The notes under the pieces were generated by a model. It did no database searches, had not been told where the DNA came from, and saw only the letters and a list, made by a program, of their open reading frames with translations. Both the position numbers and the translations under genes were made by a program. A stretch of 64,000 bases of DNA from Paenibacillus_AR sp051594765 (GTDB lineage: Bacteria; Bacillota; Bacilli; Paenibacillales; NBRC-103111), in the NCBI RefSeq assembly GCF_051594765.1, contig NZ_JBPPGJ010000024.1, forward strand, positions 5,566-69,565, in the 5' to 3' direction. Below, in pieces: positions 48,767-58,168 of the stretch; position 1 is the first letter of the stretch, and every line of letters starts with the position of its first letter.

Positions 48767-50422
48767 TCACCCCTCTCTGGTGCTGCTCCGGTATTCCTTC
48801 GGCGACACGCCGACATGCTTCTTGAAGCTGAAGCTGAAGTAGTTGGGCTCCGTATAGCCGACCTTCTCCGCGATCTCGAAGGCCTTCAGATCCGTGGTGC
48901 GCAAGAGCTCCTTGGCCGCCTCCATGCGGATGTGGAGGAGATAGGCCACGAAGGTCATCTTCATCTCTTTTTTGAAGATGCTGCTGAAGTAGCCCGTGCT
49001 GATGTGCAGCTGCTTGCACACCTTATGGATGGAGATATCCGTGTCCTGATAGTGGGCCCGGGTATAAGCGAGCGCATCCTCCACCAGATTCTTATAGGCG
49101 CTCTGCCGGACCACCGCAATGCTGCCCATAATCCGGGTGCACAGGATCACCAGCCACGACTTGGCCTCCTCCAGCGTCTGGAACCGGTGCAGCTCCGCGA
49201 AGGGAACCGCATCCTCACCGAGCACCTCGTCCAGGTCCGCGTCCGCATCCTTCGCCGCCTTCAGCACTGCCGTCAGAATCTCCATCAGGTACAGCTGGTA
49301 CTCCTTCACGGATACCGGCTGCTCCAGGAGACCCTGGAACAGGGCATCCACGATGCTGACAAGCTCCGGGACCGTCCCCAGCTTGATGCAGCGGATGAGG
49401 GATTCCTCCTTCAGCTCGTCGAAGCGAACCTTCTCCACGTAGCGCCGCTCCACATCCGCGATGCTGATGATCCGATTGCCGCCCAGGATCACCCGGTAGT
49501 CCAGCGCCAGCACGGCATCCTTATAGGAGTAAGACACCCGGGTGATATCCGGAGTGACCAGACCTACGCCCACCGTAACCGTCAGCTTCAGGTAGCGCTC
49601 GATGGCCTGGCGGATCTCATCCGCAGCAGCCAGCATCCGGGCGGCCGCCGCCTCCCCGTCCTCATCCGCGCTGATGGCCAGCACCACGACCTGCCCATTG
49701 TGCAGGAACACCTTGCCGAGGCCATGGCCCGCCGCGATCTCCTCGGCGATGTTCAGCACGGCGAACAGCTTCAGCTCCTGATCCTCGGAGTCCTTCAGCG
49801 AGAGGGAGACCGCCCCCTCCTGCTCCGGCTGCCGCCCGCCCTTGTCGCCCGGCGCATCCATGCTGATGACTGCCGCCTGGTAGTGGCGGCCCTCCAGCGG
49901 GACCTGGTACAGCGCGGCCTTCTCCTCGATCTCCCGCTTCTTTAGCTGACGCATCATCAGCGAAGCCAGCAGGTTCTCCCGGAGCACCGGCAGGCTCCTC
50001 CGGTAATGCTCCTTCAGCGTGTCCACATTCTTCTTCTCCGCCGCTTCCTCGTCCAGGGCGTTCTTCACCTTGCCCATAACCCCCAGCAGCTCCTGGGTGG
50101 AGAAGGGCTTCAGCACATATTCATCCACCTGGAGCTTCAGCGCCTTCTGCGCATATTCGAACTCGTCATATCCGGACAAGATGACGACTCGCGTCGACGG
50201 ATATTGGCTCTTCACCCGGTCCGCCAGCTGCAGGCCGTCCAGGAAAGGCATCTTAATATCCGTCAGCAGCACATCCGGCGTGTGACGGCCGAATTGGTCC
50301 CAGGCCTCCTGGCCGTTCTCCGCACTGTCTATCACTTCAAAGCCGAGAGCCTCCCAGTCCACTCCACGGACGATGGCATCCCGGACATCCTCTTCGTCTT
50401 CCGCCACAATAACCCGATACAT
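48767..50422 (-). CDS. YesN-type AraC-family response regulator
   Basis: A 551-residue regulator. Receiver (1-120) with MYRVIVAEDEEDVRDAIVRG and phospho-acceptor Asp in DVLLTDIKMPFLDG (about residue 55); a central region (about 130-440); and a C-terminal AraC-type HTH (about 445-551) with DTDISIHKVCKQLHISTGYFSSIFKKEMKMTF and the second helix pair FEIAEKVGYTEPNYFSFSFKKHVGVSPKEYR. It lies six bases upstream of the kinase gene. Targets are unknown; mglBAC, the chemoreceptor or the pectinase on the same strand side are the natural candidates. Confidence 0.94.
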   Translation of the reverse strand: MYRVIVAEDEEDVRDAIVRGVDWEALGFEVIDSAENGQEAWDQFGRHTPDVLLTDIKMPFLDGLQLADRVKSQYPSTRVVILSGYDEFEYAQKALKLQVDEYVLKPFSTQELLGVMGKVKNALDEEAAEKKNVDTLKEHYRRSLPVLRENLLASLMMRQLKKREIEEKAALYQVPLEGRHYQAAVISMDAPGDKGGRQPEQEGAVSLSLKDSEDQELKLFAVLNIAEEIAAGHGLGKVFLHNGQVVVLAISADEDGEAAAARMLAAADEIRQAIERYLKLTVTVGVGLVTPDITRVSYSYKDAVLALDYRVILGGNRIISIADVERRYVEKVRFDELKEESLIRCIKLGTVPELVSIVDALFQGLLEQPVSVKEYQLYLMEILTAVLKAAKDADADLDEVLGEDAVPFAELHRFQTLEEAKSWLVILCTRIMGSIAVVRQSAYKNLVEDALAYTRAHYQDTDISIHKVCKQLHISTGYFSSIFKKEMKMTFVAYLLHIRMEAAKELLRTTDLKAFEIAEKVGYTEPNYFSFSFKKHVGVSPKEYRSSTREG

Positions 50423-50525
50423 TGGGTTTCATCCCCCATTCCCTGTGCAAACGCATACATGAATAAGCATACCGCACTACCCATTGTATCGGAAGCCGGG
50501 GAAAAAGAAAAAAGATCCCGCCACA

Positions 50526-50560
50526 CAAAAAATTCCAGCCCCTTCTTAAAGAGAGGCTGG
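50526..50560 (-). terminator. Terminator of the GlcP-like gene
   Basis: On the minus strand CCAGCC pairs with GGCTGG around a purine-rich loop and is followed by AATTTTTT. Confidence 0.75.
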
Positions 50561-50612
50561 ATCTTCGTCTATACCGGGCAGACGCAAGGTGGCATCGACC
50601 GCCGATCGTCCG

Positions 50613-51836
50613 TCAGACCGTCATGGTTCCGTCGCATTCCGAACTGGAGTCGGCCGCCTTCGGAAGCAGCAGCGCAGCCAGCACCATCGTCAGCATGATG
50701 ACGGCCGCCCCCGCCATCAGCCAGATCGAGGCGGCGGATCCGAAACGGTCCATCCACCGGCCCAGCAGGAGCGGCATAACCGCTCCCCCGACACCGCCGG
50801 TGGAGATGAGGAGGCTGGCGGTGGCCTGCTCCCGGCCCGACGCTAAGGAGTTGGCGTAGATCAGCGCCACCGCGAAGAGACCTGCCATGGCGAAGCCCAA
50901 CAGCGCCATGCTGGCGTAGGCGGCCCATGCGCTGGGCGCAGCCGCCAGCCCGGCTGTGCCGAGGACCGTTCCCGCCAGGCTGACCAGCAGGTAGCGGTAG
51001 TAGCTGAAGCGCTCCGCCAAGGCCCCGATGAACGCCCGGCCGATGGACATGGTGAGCCAGAACAGTGTCACCACCCAGGCGGAGGCCGACGGAGAGAGGC
51101 CGTATCCGTCCATCATCCAGGACGGGGCGAATTCGATCAGACACACCTCCACACCGACATAGAGGAAGAAGAACGCGGCGAAGAGCGCAAGCACCAGCCG
51201 CCGGGAGCCTCTGGATGCAGAGGAGGCCTGCGGGGCGGAGCCGTCCTCCCCGGCCGGGCCGCTCTTCGGCACGCGGCTTAGATATTCGCTGCTGCCTAAG
51301 CCGAAGTCCGTGAATCGCCAGGCAGCCGCCAGCAGCAGAGCCAGCAGCCCCAACGGCACAAAGGCATACCGCCAGATGCCGAAGAGAAGGAAGATGCCTG
51401 AGAAGAAGGGCATGAGCAGGGCGCCCAGCCCGAAGTACAGCTCCAGCTTGCCCATGGCGGCCGCCTGCTTCTCCTTGAAGGCCAGCAGGATCAGCGCCCC
51501 GACGGACGATTCGATGGAGCCGAAGGCGATGCCCATGATGAACAGGAGGGCGATGAGAACTTCCCAGGAGGGGAGCAGCACCGCATAGAGCTGGGCGGCG
51601 AAGAGCACCAGCATGGCCGCACACAGCACATTGCGTCTCCCCAACCGCTGCACGGACGGACCGACAGTGGAGACGCCGATCATAAAGCCGAAGAATTGGG
51701 CGAACACCAGCCCGCCGCCCTCGCTATACTCTCCGCCGTAATGTTGGAGCAGCGCCGTCAATATGGAGCCGATGAGCACATGGGAGAAGCCTGTGGCCAG
51801 ATACGACCAGGCACCCAGCCGAAGCAGCTTGTTCAT
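50613..51836 (-). CDS. GlcP-like MFS sugar transporter
   Basis: A 407-residue, 12-helix permease. It follows the Bacillus glucose/mannose symporter GlcP: FSHVLIGSILTALLQHYGG, then FAQFFGFMIGVSTVGPSVQRLGRRNVL, GSIESSVGALILLAF, KLELYFGLGALLMPFFS and FFFLYVGVEVCLIEFAPSWM. ATG 51836 follows GGAGG by 10 bases, and the upstream DeoR gene ends 4 bases before it. It probably imports a hexose or related sugar with protons under DeoR control; the exact sugar is not certain. Confidence 0.82.
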   Translation of the reverse strand: MNKLLRLGAWSYLATGFSHVLIGSILTALLQHYGGEYSEGGGLVFAQFFGFMIGVSTVGPSVQRLGRRNVLCAAMLVLFAAQLYAVLLPSWEVLIALLFIMGIAFGSIESSVGALILLAFKEKQAAAMGKLELYFGLGALLMPFFSGIFLLFGIWRYAFVPLGLLALLLAAAWRFTDFGLGSSEYLSRVPKSGPAGEDGSAPQASSASRGSRRLVLALFAAFFFLYVGVEVCLIEFAPSWMMDGYGLSPSASAWVVTLFWLTMSIGRAFIGALAERFSYYRYLLVSLAGTVLGTAGLAAAPSAWAAYASMALLGFAMAGLFAVALIYANSLASGREQATASLLISTGGVGGAVMPLLLGRWMDRFGSAASIWLMAGAAVIMLTMVLAALLLPKAADSSSECDGTMTV

Positions 51837-51839
51837 GCC

Positions 51840-52622
51840 TTAGACACCTCCATGTCCTGCGTCTGTTCCGGTGACGATCACGTCCACCCCATACTTCTCC
51901 AGCTGCTCCATAATCTCAGCAGGGGGCTTCTCGTTCGTCACCAGCACATCCACCGAATCAAAGCCCGCCACCCGGCAGAACAGCCGCTTCCCGAACTTGG
52001 ACGAATCGGCCAGGACGATCACTTGGTCCGCCGAACGGATCATGTCCCGGATCAGGAGCCCCTCCTCCTCATAGGGATTGGACAGCCCCTCCGCCGTAAT
52101 GCCGCATGCGCCCAGGAGCAGCTTGTCGAACCGGTACTCGGCCAGCGTGGCCGCTGCCCGGGGGCCGTACACATACCGCTGCTCCTTGTGCAGCTGCCCG
52201 CCCAGCAGATGAAGCGTCACGCCTTCCCGGGAGGCGAGAAGGCCGGCTATGTCGATGGAATTGGTCACGGCCACGTTGCCGCTGAAGGAGATGGACTCCA
52301 CGGTGAACTGAACGGTAGTGGAGGAATCCAGCATCAGATAGTCTCCGGGACGCACCAGTCTGGCGGCGGCATGGGCGATCTCCCGCTTCACGCCCCGCTC
52401 CGTATGGAGCCGCTTCTCGTAGTGGTCGATCTCCTTGCTGAAGGACGGCAGCATGGCTCCGCCCCGGGTCCGCACGATGCGCCGCTGCTCCTCCAGCTTG
52501 ATCAGATCCCGTCGTGCCGTGTCCTTCGAGATATCGAGCAGCGCGCACAGCTCCTCGACCGTAATGCGTCGGTTGTCTTGAAGATGCCGGATGATCCGGT
52601 CCAGACGTTCCTCTTGAAACAT
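51840..52622 (-). CDS. DeoR-family sugar-operon repressor
   Basis: A 260-residue regulator. The N-terminal winged helix is typical: MFQEERLDRIIRHLQDNRRITVEELCALLDISKDTARRDLIKLEEQRRIVRTRGGAML (residues 1-58). The C-terminal sugar-phosphate isomerase-like sensor has RPGDYLMLDSSTTVQFTVESI and LLLGACGITAEGLSNPYEEEGLLIRDMI. ATG 52622 follows AAGGAG by nine bases. A perfect 10-bp inverted repeat lies just upstream, so it probably regulates itself and the sugar permease that follows, releasing DNA when a sugar phosphate binds. Confidence 0.92.
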   Translation of the reverse strand: MFQEERLDRIIRHLQDNRRITVEELCALLDISKDTARRDLIKLEEQRRIVRTRGGAMLPSFSKEIDHYEKRLHTERGVKREIAHAAARLVRPGDYLMLDSSTTVQFTVESISFSGNVAVTNSIDIAGLLASREGVTLHLLGGQLHKEQRYVYGPRAAATLAEYRFDKLLLGACGITAEGLSNPYEEEGLLIRDMIRSADQVIVLADSSKFGKRLFCRVAGFDSVDVLVTNEKPPAEIMEQLEKYGVDVIVTGTDAGHGGV

Positions 52623-52634
52623 GGCTTCGCGCTC

Positions 52635-52670
52635 CTTGACTTAAGTTATTATCTGTTATTTTAAGTCAAG
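52635..52670 (-). promoter_or_regulatory. DeoR operator
   Basis: CTTGACTTAA (52635-52644) and TTAAGTCAAG (52661-52670) form a perfect 10-bp inverted repeat with a 16-base spacer, so centres are 26 bases apart. It starts 12 bases upstream of the DeoR start codon, consistent with autorepression. Confidence 0.65.
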
Positions 52671-52699
52671 TTAAGGAATTGTGCAACCAATTCCCCCTC

Positions 52700-52749
52700 A
52701 AAATAAAAAGCTCCCCGAGATGAGCCGGCCAGCCGGCTTCTTCGGGGAG
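52700..52749 (-). terminator. Terminator of the carbonic anhydrase gene
   Basis: On the minus strand CTCCCCGA pairs with TCGGGGAG, with an inner GCCGGC stem, followed by CTTTTTATTTTG. Confidence 0.85.
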
Positions 52750-52776
52750 TTGTTACGTTGGACCGCTTGCGGCCGC

Positions 52777-53661
52777 TTATTTGTCCTTGTCGGTCTCTAC
52801 GGTGCGCCCCTTCAGCTCCTGCACGGGACGGGCATTGTTCGGGAACAGCTTCCGGAAGGCCTCGATCTGGGCCGGGGATACCTCCACCGGCTGCTCCAGC
52901 ACGGTCCATTTGACGCTCTGCGAGCAAGGCGGAGTCGTCAGCGAGCCGTTATACCGGAACGACGCCTTGTCCGCAGGCAGGAGGGCCGCCAGGTCCACAG
53001 GCTTCTCCAGCTTGACGCCTTCCATATTTTCACCTGCCGGCATCTTGGACCACAGTTCAGCCAGAGCCGCCTGCTCCTTGCCGCCCTTCAGCATGACGCC
53101 CAGCACGGCCAGCTCTCCAGCCGCATTCTTATGGACCAGGTGAAGCTCCATGTCGAAGCTCTTGCCGTTGAACTCATGCTCGCTCGGCAGGTGGAAGTGG
53201 AATTGCACCAGGTTGTAGTCCTTGCCTTGAATCCGGAGGACGTTGGACGAATCCGCCGCATTGGCCTGGACGGTATGGCCGTTGTTCACTACAGTGAAGG
53301 CCGTAGGCTTATAGACGGTCTGAATGTCCTCCAGAGTCTGGTTGACCTTGGCCTTGGCCAGATCGATATCGATGGGGGACTGTTCGGTTCCGTTGGCGCA
53401 GGCGGCGTTCTCCGCGCCCATCTCTCCCCAATGGCTGGGGCCGGTATCGCCGGTGTAGCTCCAGTGGGCGCCGTGAGATCCGGCAGCGGCGGGGCTGGCT
53501 GCAGGGCTAGCGGTCGACACCGGACTGGCGGCAGCGCTCGCCGCAGGGGTTGCGGCCGGTGCCGCGGACGATCCGCTTTCCTTTTGTCCGCAGCCTGCAA
53601 GGGCTGCAGTCAGACATGCGCTCATCATGAGCAGGGCTGTTTTTCGAGTAATCATCATCAT
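52777..53661 (-). CDS. Lipoprotein alpha-carbonic anhydrase
   Basis: A 294-residue enzyme. ATG 53661 follows AGGAGA by nine bases; the longer frame lacks a site. Signal and lipobox LTAALAGCGQ (Cys at about 24) make it a surface lipoprotein, followed by a 45-residue Ala/Ser/Pro linker. The catalytic domain has HWSYTGDTGPSHWGEM, EQSPIDID, the zinc His pair in LVQFHFHLPSEHEFNG, the third His in MELHLVHKN and the C-terminal YNGSLTTPPCSQSVKWTVLEQP. It interconverts CO2 and bicarbonate outside the membrane. Divergent from a two-component regulator. Confidence 0.94.
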   Translation of the reverse strand: MMMITRKTALLMMSACLTAALAGCGQKESGSSAAPAATPAASAAASPVSTASPAASPAAAGSHGAHWSYTGDTGPSHWGEMGAENAACANGTEQSPIDIDLAKAKVNQTLEDIQTVYKPTAFTVVNNGHTVQANAADSSNVLRIQGKDYNLVQFHFHLPSEHEFNGKSFDMELHLVHKNAAGELAVLGVMLKGGKEQAALAELWSKMPAGENMEGVKLEKPVDLAALLPADKASFRYNGSLTTPPCSQSVKWTVLEQPVEVSPAQIEAFRKLFPNNARPVQELKGRTVETDKDK

Positions 53662-53944
53662 GATCGGTTCTCTCCTGTTCTTGAAGGAAGGCCCTTCAAG
53701 GTTGTGTTGGCAAACATCTCCTATCATACCTTCTGCGGAGCGCTTTCATCCAAGTCCCCGGACGCAATAGTCGATAAACTGACACACTTGAGCAGTCCCT
53801 GCCCCGCCGAATCCCGCCCGCCGGTCATCTCCCGATGACTCCCGTCATCAATCCGGTCATGACTTGCGAAGAGGCTCTTCCATCGAAGGAGAGATGTTTT
53901 ATAATAAATCCATCAGCCTACGGAACAACGAAAGAGGAGATCCC

Positions 53945-54619
53945 ATGTCCAACCCCATTCGCATCGTCATTGCCGACGACCAAACCCTGCTGCGGGACGG
54001 CCTGCAGACCATCATCAGCCTGGAGGAGGACATGGAGGTGGTGGCCACCGCCGACAACGGCGCAAGCTGCATCGAAGCGGTCCGGCTGCACCGGCCGGAT
54101 CTCGTGCTGATGGACGTCCGGATGCCCGTCATGGACGGCATCGAGGCTACGCGCCTCCTGATGCAGGAGTTCCCGGAGCTGACCGTCGTCGTGCTGACCA
54201 CCTTCCTGGAGGACCAGTACATCGTCGACAGCATGGTGAATGGGGCCAGCGGCTTCCTGTTGAAGGATATGCCCGGCGACAAGATCATCCAGTCCATCCG
54301 GGACGCCTCCAAGGGACAGATGATGCTGCCCTCCGCCGTGGCAGGCAAGCTGGCCGCCCGGATCTCCCTCTTGTCCAGCGGCCCCCGGAAGCCGGTCTCT
54401 ACCGGACGCCTGAAGCAGCTGGGCATCTCCTTCACCGACCGGGAGCTCCATATCGTCCAGCTGCTCCTGGACGGCAAGTCCAATAAGGAGATGGCGAAGT
54501 CCCTCTTCATGAGCGAGGGCACCATCAAAAATTACGTCAGCATCATCTACCACAAGATCGGGGTCAATGACCGGTCCAAGGCCATTCTGACGCTGAAGGA
54601 GCTCCTGGCGGAAGAGTAA
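53945..54619 (+). CDS. NarL/LuxR-family response regulator
   Basis: A 224-residue regulator. ATG 53945 follows AGAGGAG by five bases. Receiver (1-120): IRIVIADDQTLLRDGLQTI and Asp in LVLMDVRMPVMDGIEATRL (about residue 55). C-terminal LuxR HTH: FTDRELHIVQLLLDGKSNKEMAKSLFMSEGTIKNYVSIIYHKIGVNDRSKA (about 160-212). It precedes the hybrid kinase gene by 61 bases. The HisKA_3-type module at the end of that kinase is the kind that normally phosphorylates NarL-type regulators, so the two are very likely partners. Confidence 0.95.
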   Translation: MSNPIRIVIADDQTLLRDGLQTIISLEEDMEVVATADNGASCIEAVRLHRPDLVLMDVRMPVMDGIEATRLLMQEFPELTVVVLTTFLEDQYIVDSMVNGASGFLLKDMPGDKIIQSIRDASKGQMMLPSAVAGKLAARISLLSSGPRKPVSTGRLKQLGISFTDRELHIVQLLLDGKSNKEMAKSLFMSEGTIKNYVSIIYHKIGVNDRSKAILTLKELLAEE

Positions 54620-54680
54620 TCCGGCTGACCTGCCAGGCGGCACATGAGACCGGCACATGAGAAGGAGGGACCATCACGCC

Positions 54681-57600
54681 ATGCGAAGCCTTATACCCAC
54701 CAAACGGATGCTGGCCGCCGCCTTCCTGGCTCTTCCCGCCCTGATCCTGCTCCTGGCCTTCTGGGTGCTCATCTCGTGGAACAAGCTGCAGGACGGCTTC
54801 CACGAATTCCGCAGCCTGGCCGGCACCCCCGGCTGGGAGGTCCGGCTCGGCGACGTCCCGATGACGCCGGAGGGACTTCCCGCACCCGGGCCGGATGCGG
54901 CCTGGAAGCCTCTCCCCCCGGATCAGTGGGTGTCGGATGCGATTCCGGCAACCTATGAGGGGTACTTCGGGCTCCGGATCCGCATTCCTGAAGCCATCCG
55001 GGCCGAAGGACAGAGCCTCCAACTGCGGGGCTTCAAGTCGGTGCAGGCGTTCACGGATGCGCGGAAGCTCTATGAGTTCAATATGAATCCCCGGGATTTC
55101 CGGGTGAACAAGCATCTCCATTGGGGGATGGCGGAGCTGAAGCTGGAGGATTACGGCACAATGCTTACCATAAGGGCCTATCATGACGGACATAAGGCCG
55201 TCACGGCGGGTTTTCTGGTCGGGAAGGCCTCCGATTATTATTCCGACATGCTGGCCCACGACGCCCTCCGCATCATCCTGTGCGTCCTGTTCCTGTATTG
55301 CTCCATCTGCGCCTTCCTGCTGTTCGCCGTCACTCCGAGGGAGCCGATCTACTTTTACTTCGCCGTGCTTACCGCATGCGCCGCTTACGGAAGTGTGATC
55401 CGTGCGCCGACGCTCCAGCTTTTTGCGGATATTCCGCTGTTCGTGTACCTGCAGGACGTGGCCATTCCCATCGGGACCGGCGGTCTGCTCGGCTTCCTCG
55501 CCCGGCTGTACCCGGACCGGATGCGCAAGCTGTTCCTCGGCATGGCCTGGTCCTTCTGGGGCTACGCCGCGCTGGTCTTCGGGGCCGCCTGGTACCGGGA
55601 GCCTCTCTACCATCTGCTCATCGACAAGGTGTTCCCGGTCTTCGCCAGCGTCTGTATGAGCGTGGTGCTGCTTCTGATGGCCCGTTCGTACCGGGACCGC
55701 CGGGACCGGGAGACCCGGTGGGTGTTCGCCGGCATCGTGCTGCTGGTCGTATTCGCCGCCGTCTATTACGTGCGCATGAACGTGTATTCCTTCGCGGAGT
55801 GGTACGGCCTGCTGCCGCCCGTGCTTCTGACTTACCTGAACGACACCCAGCTCACCCTAGGCCTGTTTCTGTTCATTATGTGCCTCGGGGGCGTGCTGAT
55901 CCTCCGGTTCGCCGATACCATGCAGAAGATCCGGAGGTACTCGGAGGAGCTCGCCGTCAAAAACAGGCAGCTTCAGGAGATGGACCGCCTGAAGGACGAC
56001 TTCTTGGCCCGGACGTCCCATGAGCTCCGGACCCCGCTCTTCGGCATGATCGGGATCGCCGAATCGCTGCTGGATCCCGAGGGGCTGGAGGACGCCGGGG
56101 AGCAGCGGCGGCGCCTGTCGCTCATTATCGCCGGAGGGCGGCGGCTGACCCGGCTGGTCAATGACATCCTGGATCTGTCGAAGATGCGGCACAACGACCT
56201 GCAGCTCCAGCTCCGCCCGGTCGACATCCGGCAGACTGCCGGCATCGCAGCGGCGCTCCTCCAGACCCAAGCCTCGGCCAAGGGGTTGACGATCCGCAAC
56301 CGGATTCCGGAGGATCTGCCGCCGGCGCTGGCCGACGAAGACCGGGTGGAGCAGATTCTATTGAACCTGGTGGGCAACGCGGTGAAATTCACCTTCGAGG
56401 GAACGGTGGATCTGACGGCAGAGCTGCTGCCGGAGGAGAAGGGCGATGCGCAGACCGGGGAACCGGGGGCCGGGACGGAGTACGGAGGGTTCCGTTCGGG
56501 CGGGCACCAGGAGGAACTTCGAGGTGGAGAGGGGTCGGGATCTACCGGGGCGAAGCCGCCGGACCGCCGGGCGGGAGCGGTTCCTCCCGGACGGAGAAGG
56601 CTGCTTCGCGTGGCCGTAACGGACACGGGGCTTGGGATCCCGGAGGAGGACCTGGAGCGGATCTTCGACCGGTTCAATCAGAGCCGCTTTACGCTAGAGC
56701 AGGGAATCGGCGGCAGCGGTCTGGGCTTAACCGTCAGCCGTCAGCTGACACAGATGCACGGCGGGGAGCTGACCGTCCGGTCTACGGTCGGACAGGGCAG
56801 TACGTTCGCCTTCACGCTGCCGGTCTGGACCGGCGGGACGGACGTGGCTCCAGCGGACCGGATGCCCGTCTTATCCGCCGGAGTGCCGGAGTTGGATGCT
56901 GCCGATAGAGGCTCCGTCCCGGCGGCAGTCAGCGGCCTGGACAGCCTGCCAAAGAGCGAGAATGTCCCGGAAGGGGCGACAGACCGCCGCCAAACCCTTC
57001 TCCTGGTCGACGATGAGCCGGTGAACCTGGAGGTTCTCTCCAGCCACCTGGCCCCCGCATACCGGATCGTTACCTGCTCCCTGGCCGTACAGGCACTGGA
57101 GCTGCTGGAGTCCGGCCTGAAGCCGGACCTGATCCTGACCGATGTCATGATGCCGGGGTTGAACGGCTACGAGCTGTGCCGCCGGATCCGGCTGGCCTAT
57201 GGCGGTGAGGCCGATCTCCCCATCCTGATGCTGACGGCCAAGAGCCTGCCCGAGGATCTGGCCGAGGGCTTCGAATCGGGAGCCAACGATTACCTGACGA
57301 AGCCGGTGTCCAAGCGGGAGCTGCTCTCCCGGGTCAAGCTCCATCTGAAGGTGACGGAGCTGAACCGCTCCCTGGAGGAGGAGGTCCGGGATCGCACCGC
57401 AGAGCTGGAGAAGCGCAATCGGGAGCTCCAACTCTCCATACGGGAAACCATGGAAGCGCTGGAGGAGATCGTGGCGCTGGAGGAGCGCAACCGGATCGCC
57501 CACGAGATCCACGACACGGTGGGCCATACGTTGACCGCCACCATCATGCAGCTGGAGGCCACGAAGCGATTGCTCTCGATCGACGGCGAGCGCGCGCTCG

Positions 57601-58064
57601 AGAAGCTGACCGCCGCTCAAGGGCTGGTCAAGAACGGTCTGGACCAGATCCGCTCCGTGGTGCGGATGCTGAAGGATGATGTGGTCCGGACGGACCTCCG
57701 GGACTCTCTGACCACCCTCATCTCCGAGACGGAGGAGATTACCGGCGTTCGGATCGATTACGACATCGGCCCGCTGCCCGAGCTTCCTCCGCTGTACCGG
57801 AAGGTGGTGTTCCACGCCGTGCAGGAGGGGCTGACCAACGGCCTGAAGCATGGCGGGGGCACCCGCTTCCAATTCCAGCTGGAGGCAGCGGAGGGCGCGC
57901 TGCATTTCACCCTGAAGAATAACGGCTCGCCCTACACCGAAGCTCCCTTCGGCTTCGGACTGTCCGCCATGCGGGAACGGGTCGAGCACCTGGGCGGCAC
58001 CCTCCGCGTGGAGGCTTCCGCCGACTGGGGCTGCGAGCTGCAGATCCGACTGCCCGTTCACTGA
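54681..58064 (+). CDS. Hybrid kinase with two different kinase modules
   Basis: A 1127-residue membrane kinase; ATG 54681 has GGAGG 12 bases upstream. Order: signal/helix (about 8-28), extracellular 7TMR-DISM-type domain (about 32-180), seven-helix region (about 190-405), HisKA with FLARTSHELRTPLFGMIGIAESLL (His about 450), HATPase (about 555-715) broken by a 50-residue Gly/Glu-rich insert, receiver with TLLLVDDEPVNLEVLSSHLA and Asp in LILTDVMMPGLNGYE (about 820), coiled coil, HisKA_3 with EERNRIAHEIHDTVGHTLTATIMQLE (His about 940) and a second HATPase to the end with GFGLSAMRERVEHLGGTLRVEA. The first module probably signals to the receiver and the second to the LuxR partner. Confidence 0.92.
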   Translation: MRSLIPTKRMLAAAFLALPALILLLAFWVLISWNKLQDGFHEFRSLAGTPGWEVRLGDVPMTPEGLPAPGPDAAWKPLPPDQWVSDAIPATYEGYFGLRIRIPEAIRAEGQSLQLRGFKSVQAFTDARKLYEFNMNPRDFRVNKHLHWGMAELKLEDYGTMLTIRAYHDGHKAVTAGFLVGKASDYYSDMLAHDALRIILCVLFLYCSICAFLLFAVTPREPIYFYFAVLTACAAYGSVIRAPTLQLFADIPLFVYLQDVAIPIGTGGLLGFLARLYPDRMRKLFLGMAWSFWGYAALVFGAAWYREPLYHLLIDKVFPVFASVCMSVVLLLMARSYRDRRDRETRWVFAGIVLLVVFAAVYYVRMNVYSFAEWYGLLPPVLLTYLNDTQLTLGLFLFIMCLGGVLILRFADTMQKIRRYSEELAVKNRQLQEMDRLKDDFLARTSHELRTPLFGMIGIAESLLDPEGLEDAGEQRRRLSLIIAGGRRLTRLVNDILDLSKMRHNDLQLQLRPVDIRQTAGIAAALLQTQASAKGLTIRNRIPEDLPPALADEDRVEQILLNLVGNAVKFTFEGTVDLTAELLPEEKGDAQTGEPGAGTEYGGFRSGGHQEELRGGEGSGSTGAKPPDRRAGAVPPGRRRLLRVAVTDTGLGIPEEDLERIFDRFNQSRFTLEQGIGGSGLGLTVSRQLTQMHGGELTVRSTVGQGSTFAFTLPVWTGGTDVAPADRMPVLSAGVPELDAADRGSVPAAVSGLDSLPKSENVPEGATDRRQTLLLVDDEPVNLEVLSSHLAPAYRIVTCSLAVQALELLESGLKPDLILTDVMMPGLNGYELCRRIRLAYGGEADLPILMLTAKSLPEDLAEGFESGANDYLTKPVSKRELLSRVKLHLKVTELNRSLEEEVRDRTAELEKRNRELQLSIRETMEALEEIVALEERNRIAHEIHDTVGHTLTATIMQLEATKRLLSIDGERALEKLTAAQGLVKNGLDQIRSVVRMLKDDVVRTDLRDSLTTLISETEEITGVRIDYDIGPLPELPPLYRKVVFHAVQEGLTNGLKHGGGTRFQFQLEAAEGALHFTLKNNGSPYTEAPFGFGLSAMRERVEHLGGTLRVEASADWGCELQIRLPVH

Positions 58065-58082
58065 TCTTGCCCACAAACGGTC

Positions 58083-58139
58083 AAAGCCCGTCCGCCACGA
58101 AGCTTCAAGTCTCGTGGGGAACGGGCTTTGGCCGTTTTT
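58083..58139 (+). terminator. Terminator of the kinase operon
   Basis: AAAGCCCGT pairs with ACGGGCTTT around an inner CCACGA/TCGTGG stem and is followed by GGCCGTTTTT. On the minus strand it may also end the 58169 gene. Confidence 0.8.
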
Positions 58140-58168
58140 CCGGCTTATGGGGATGGGGACGGGGACGG

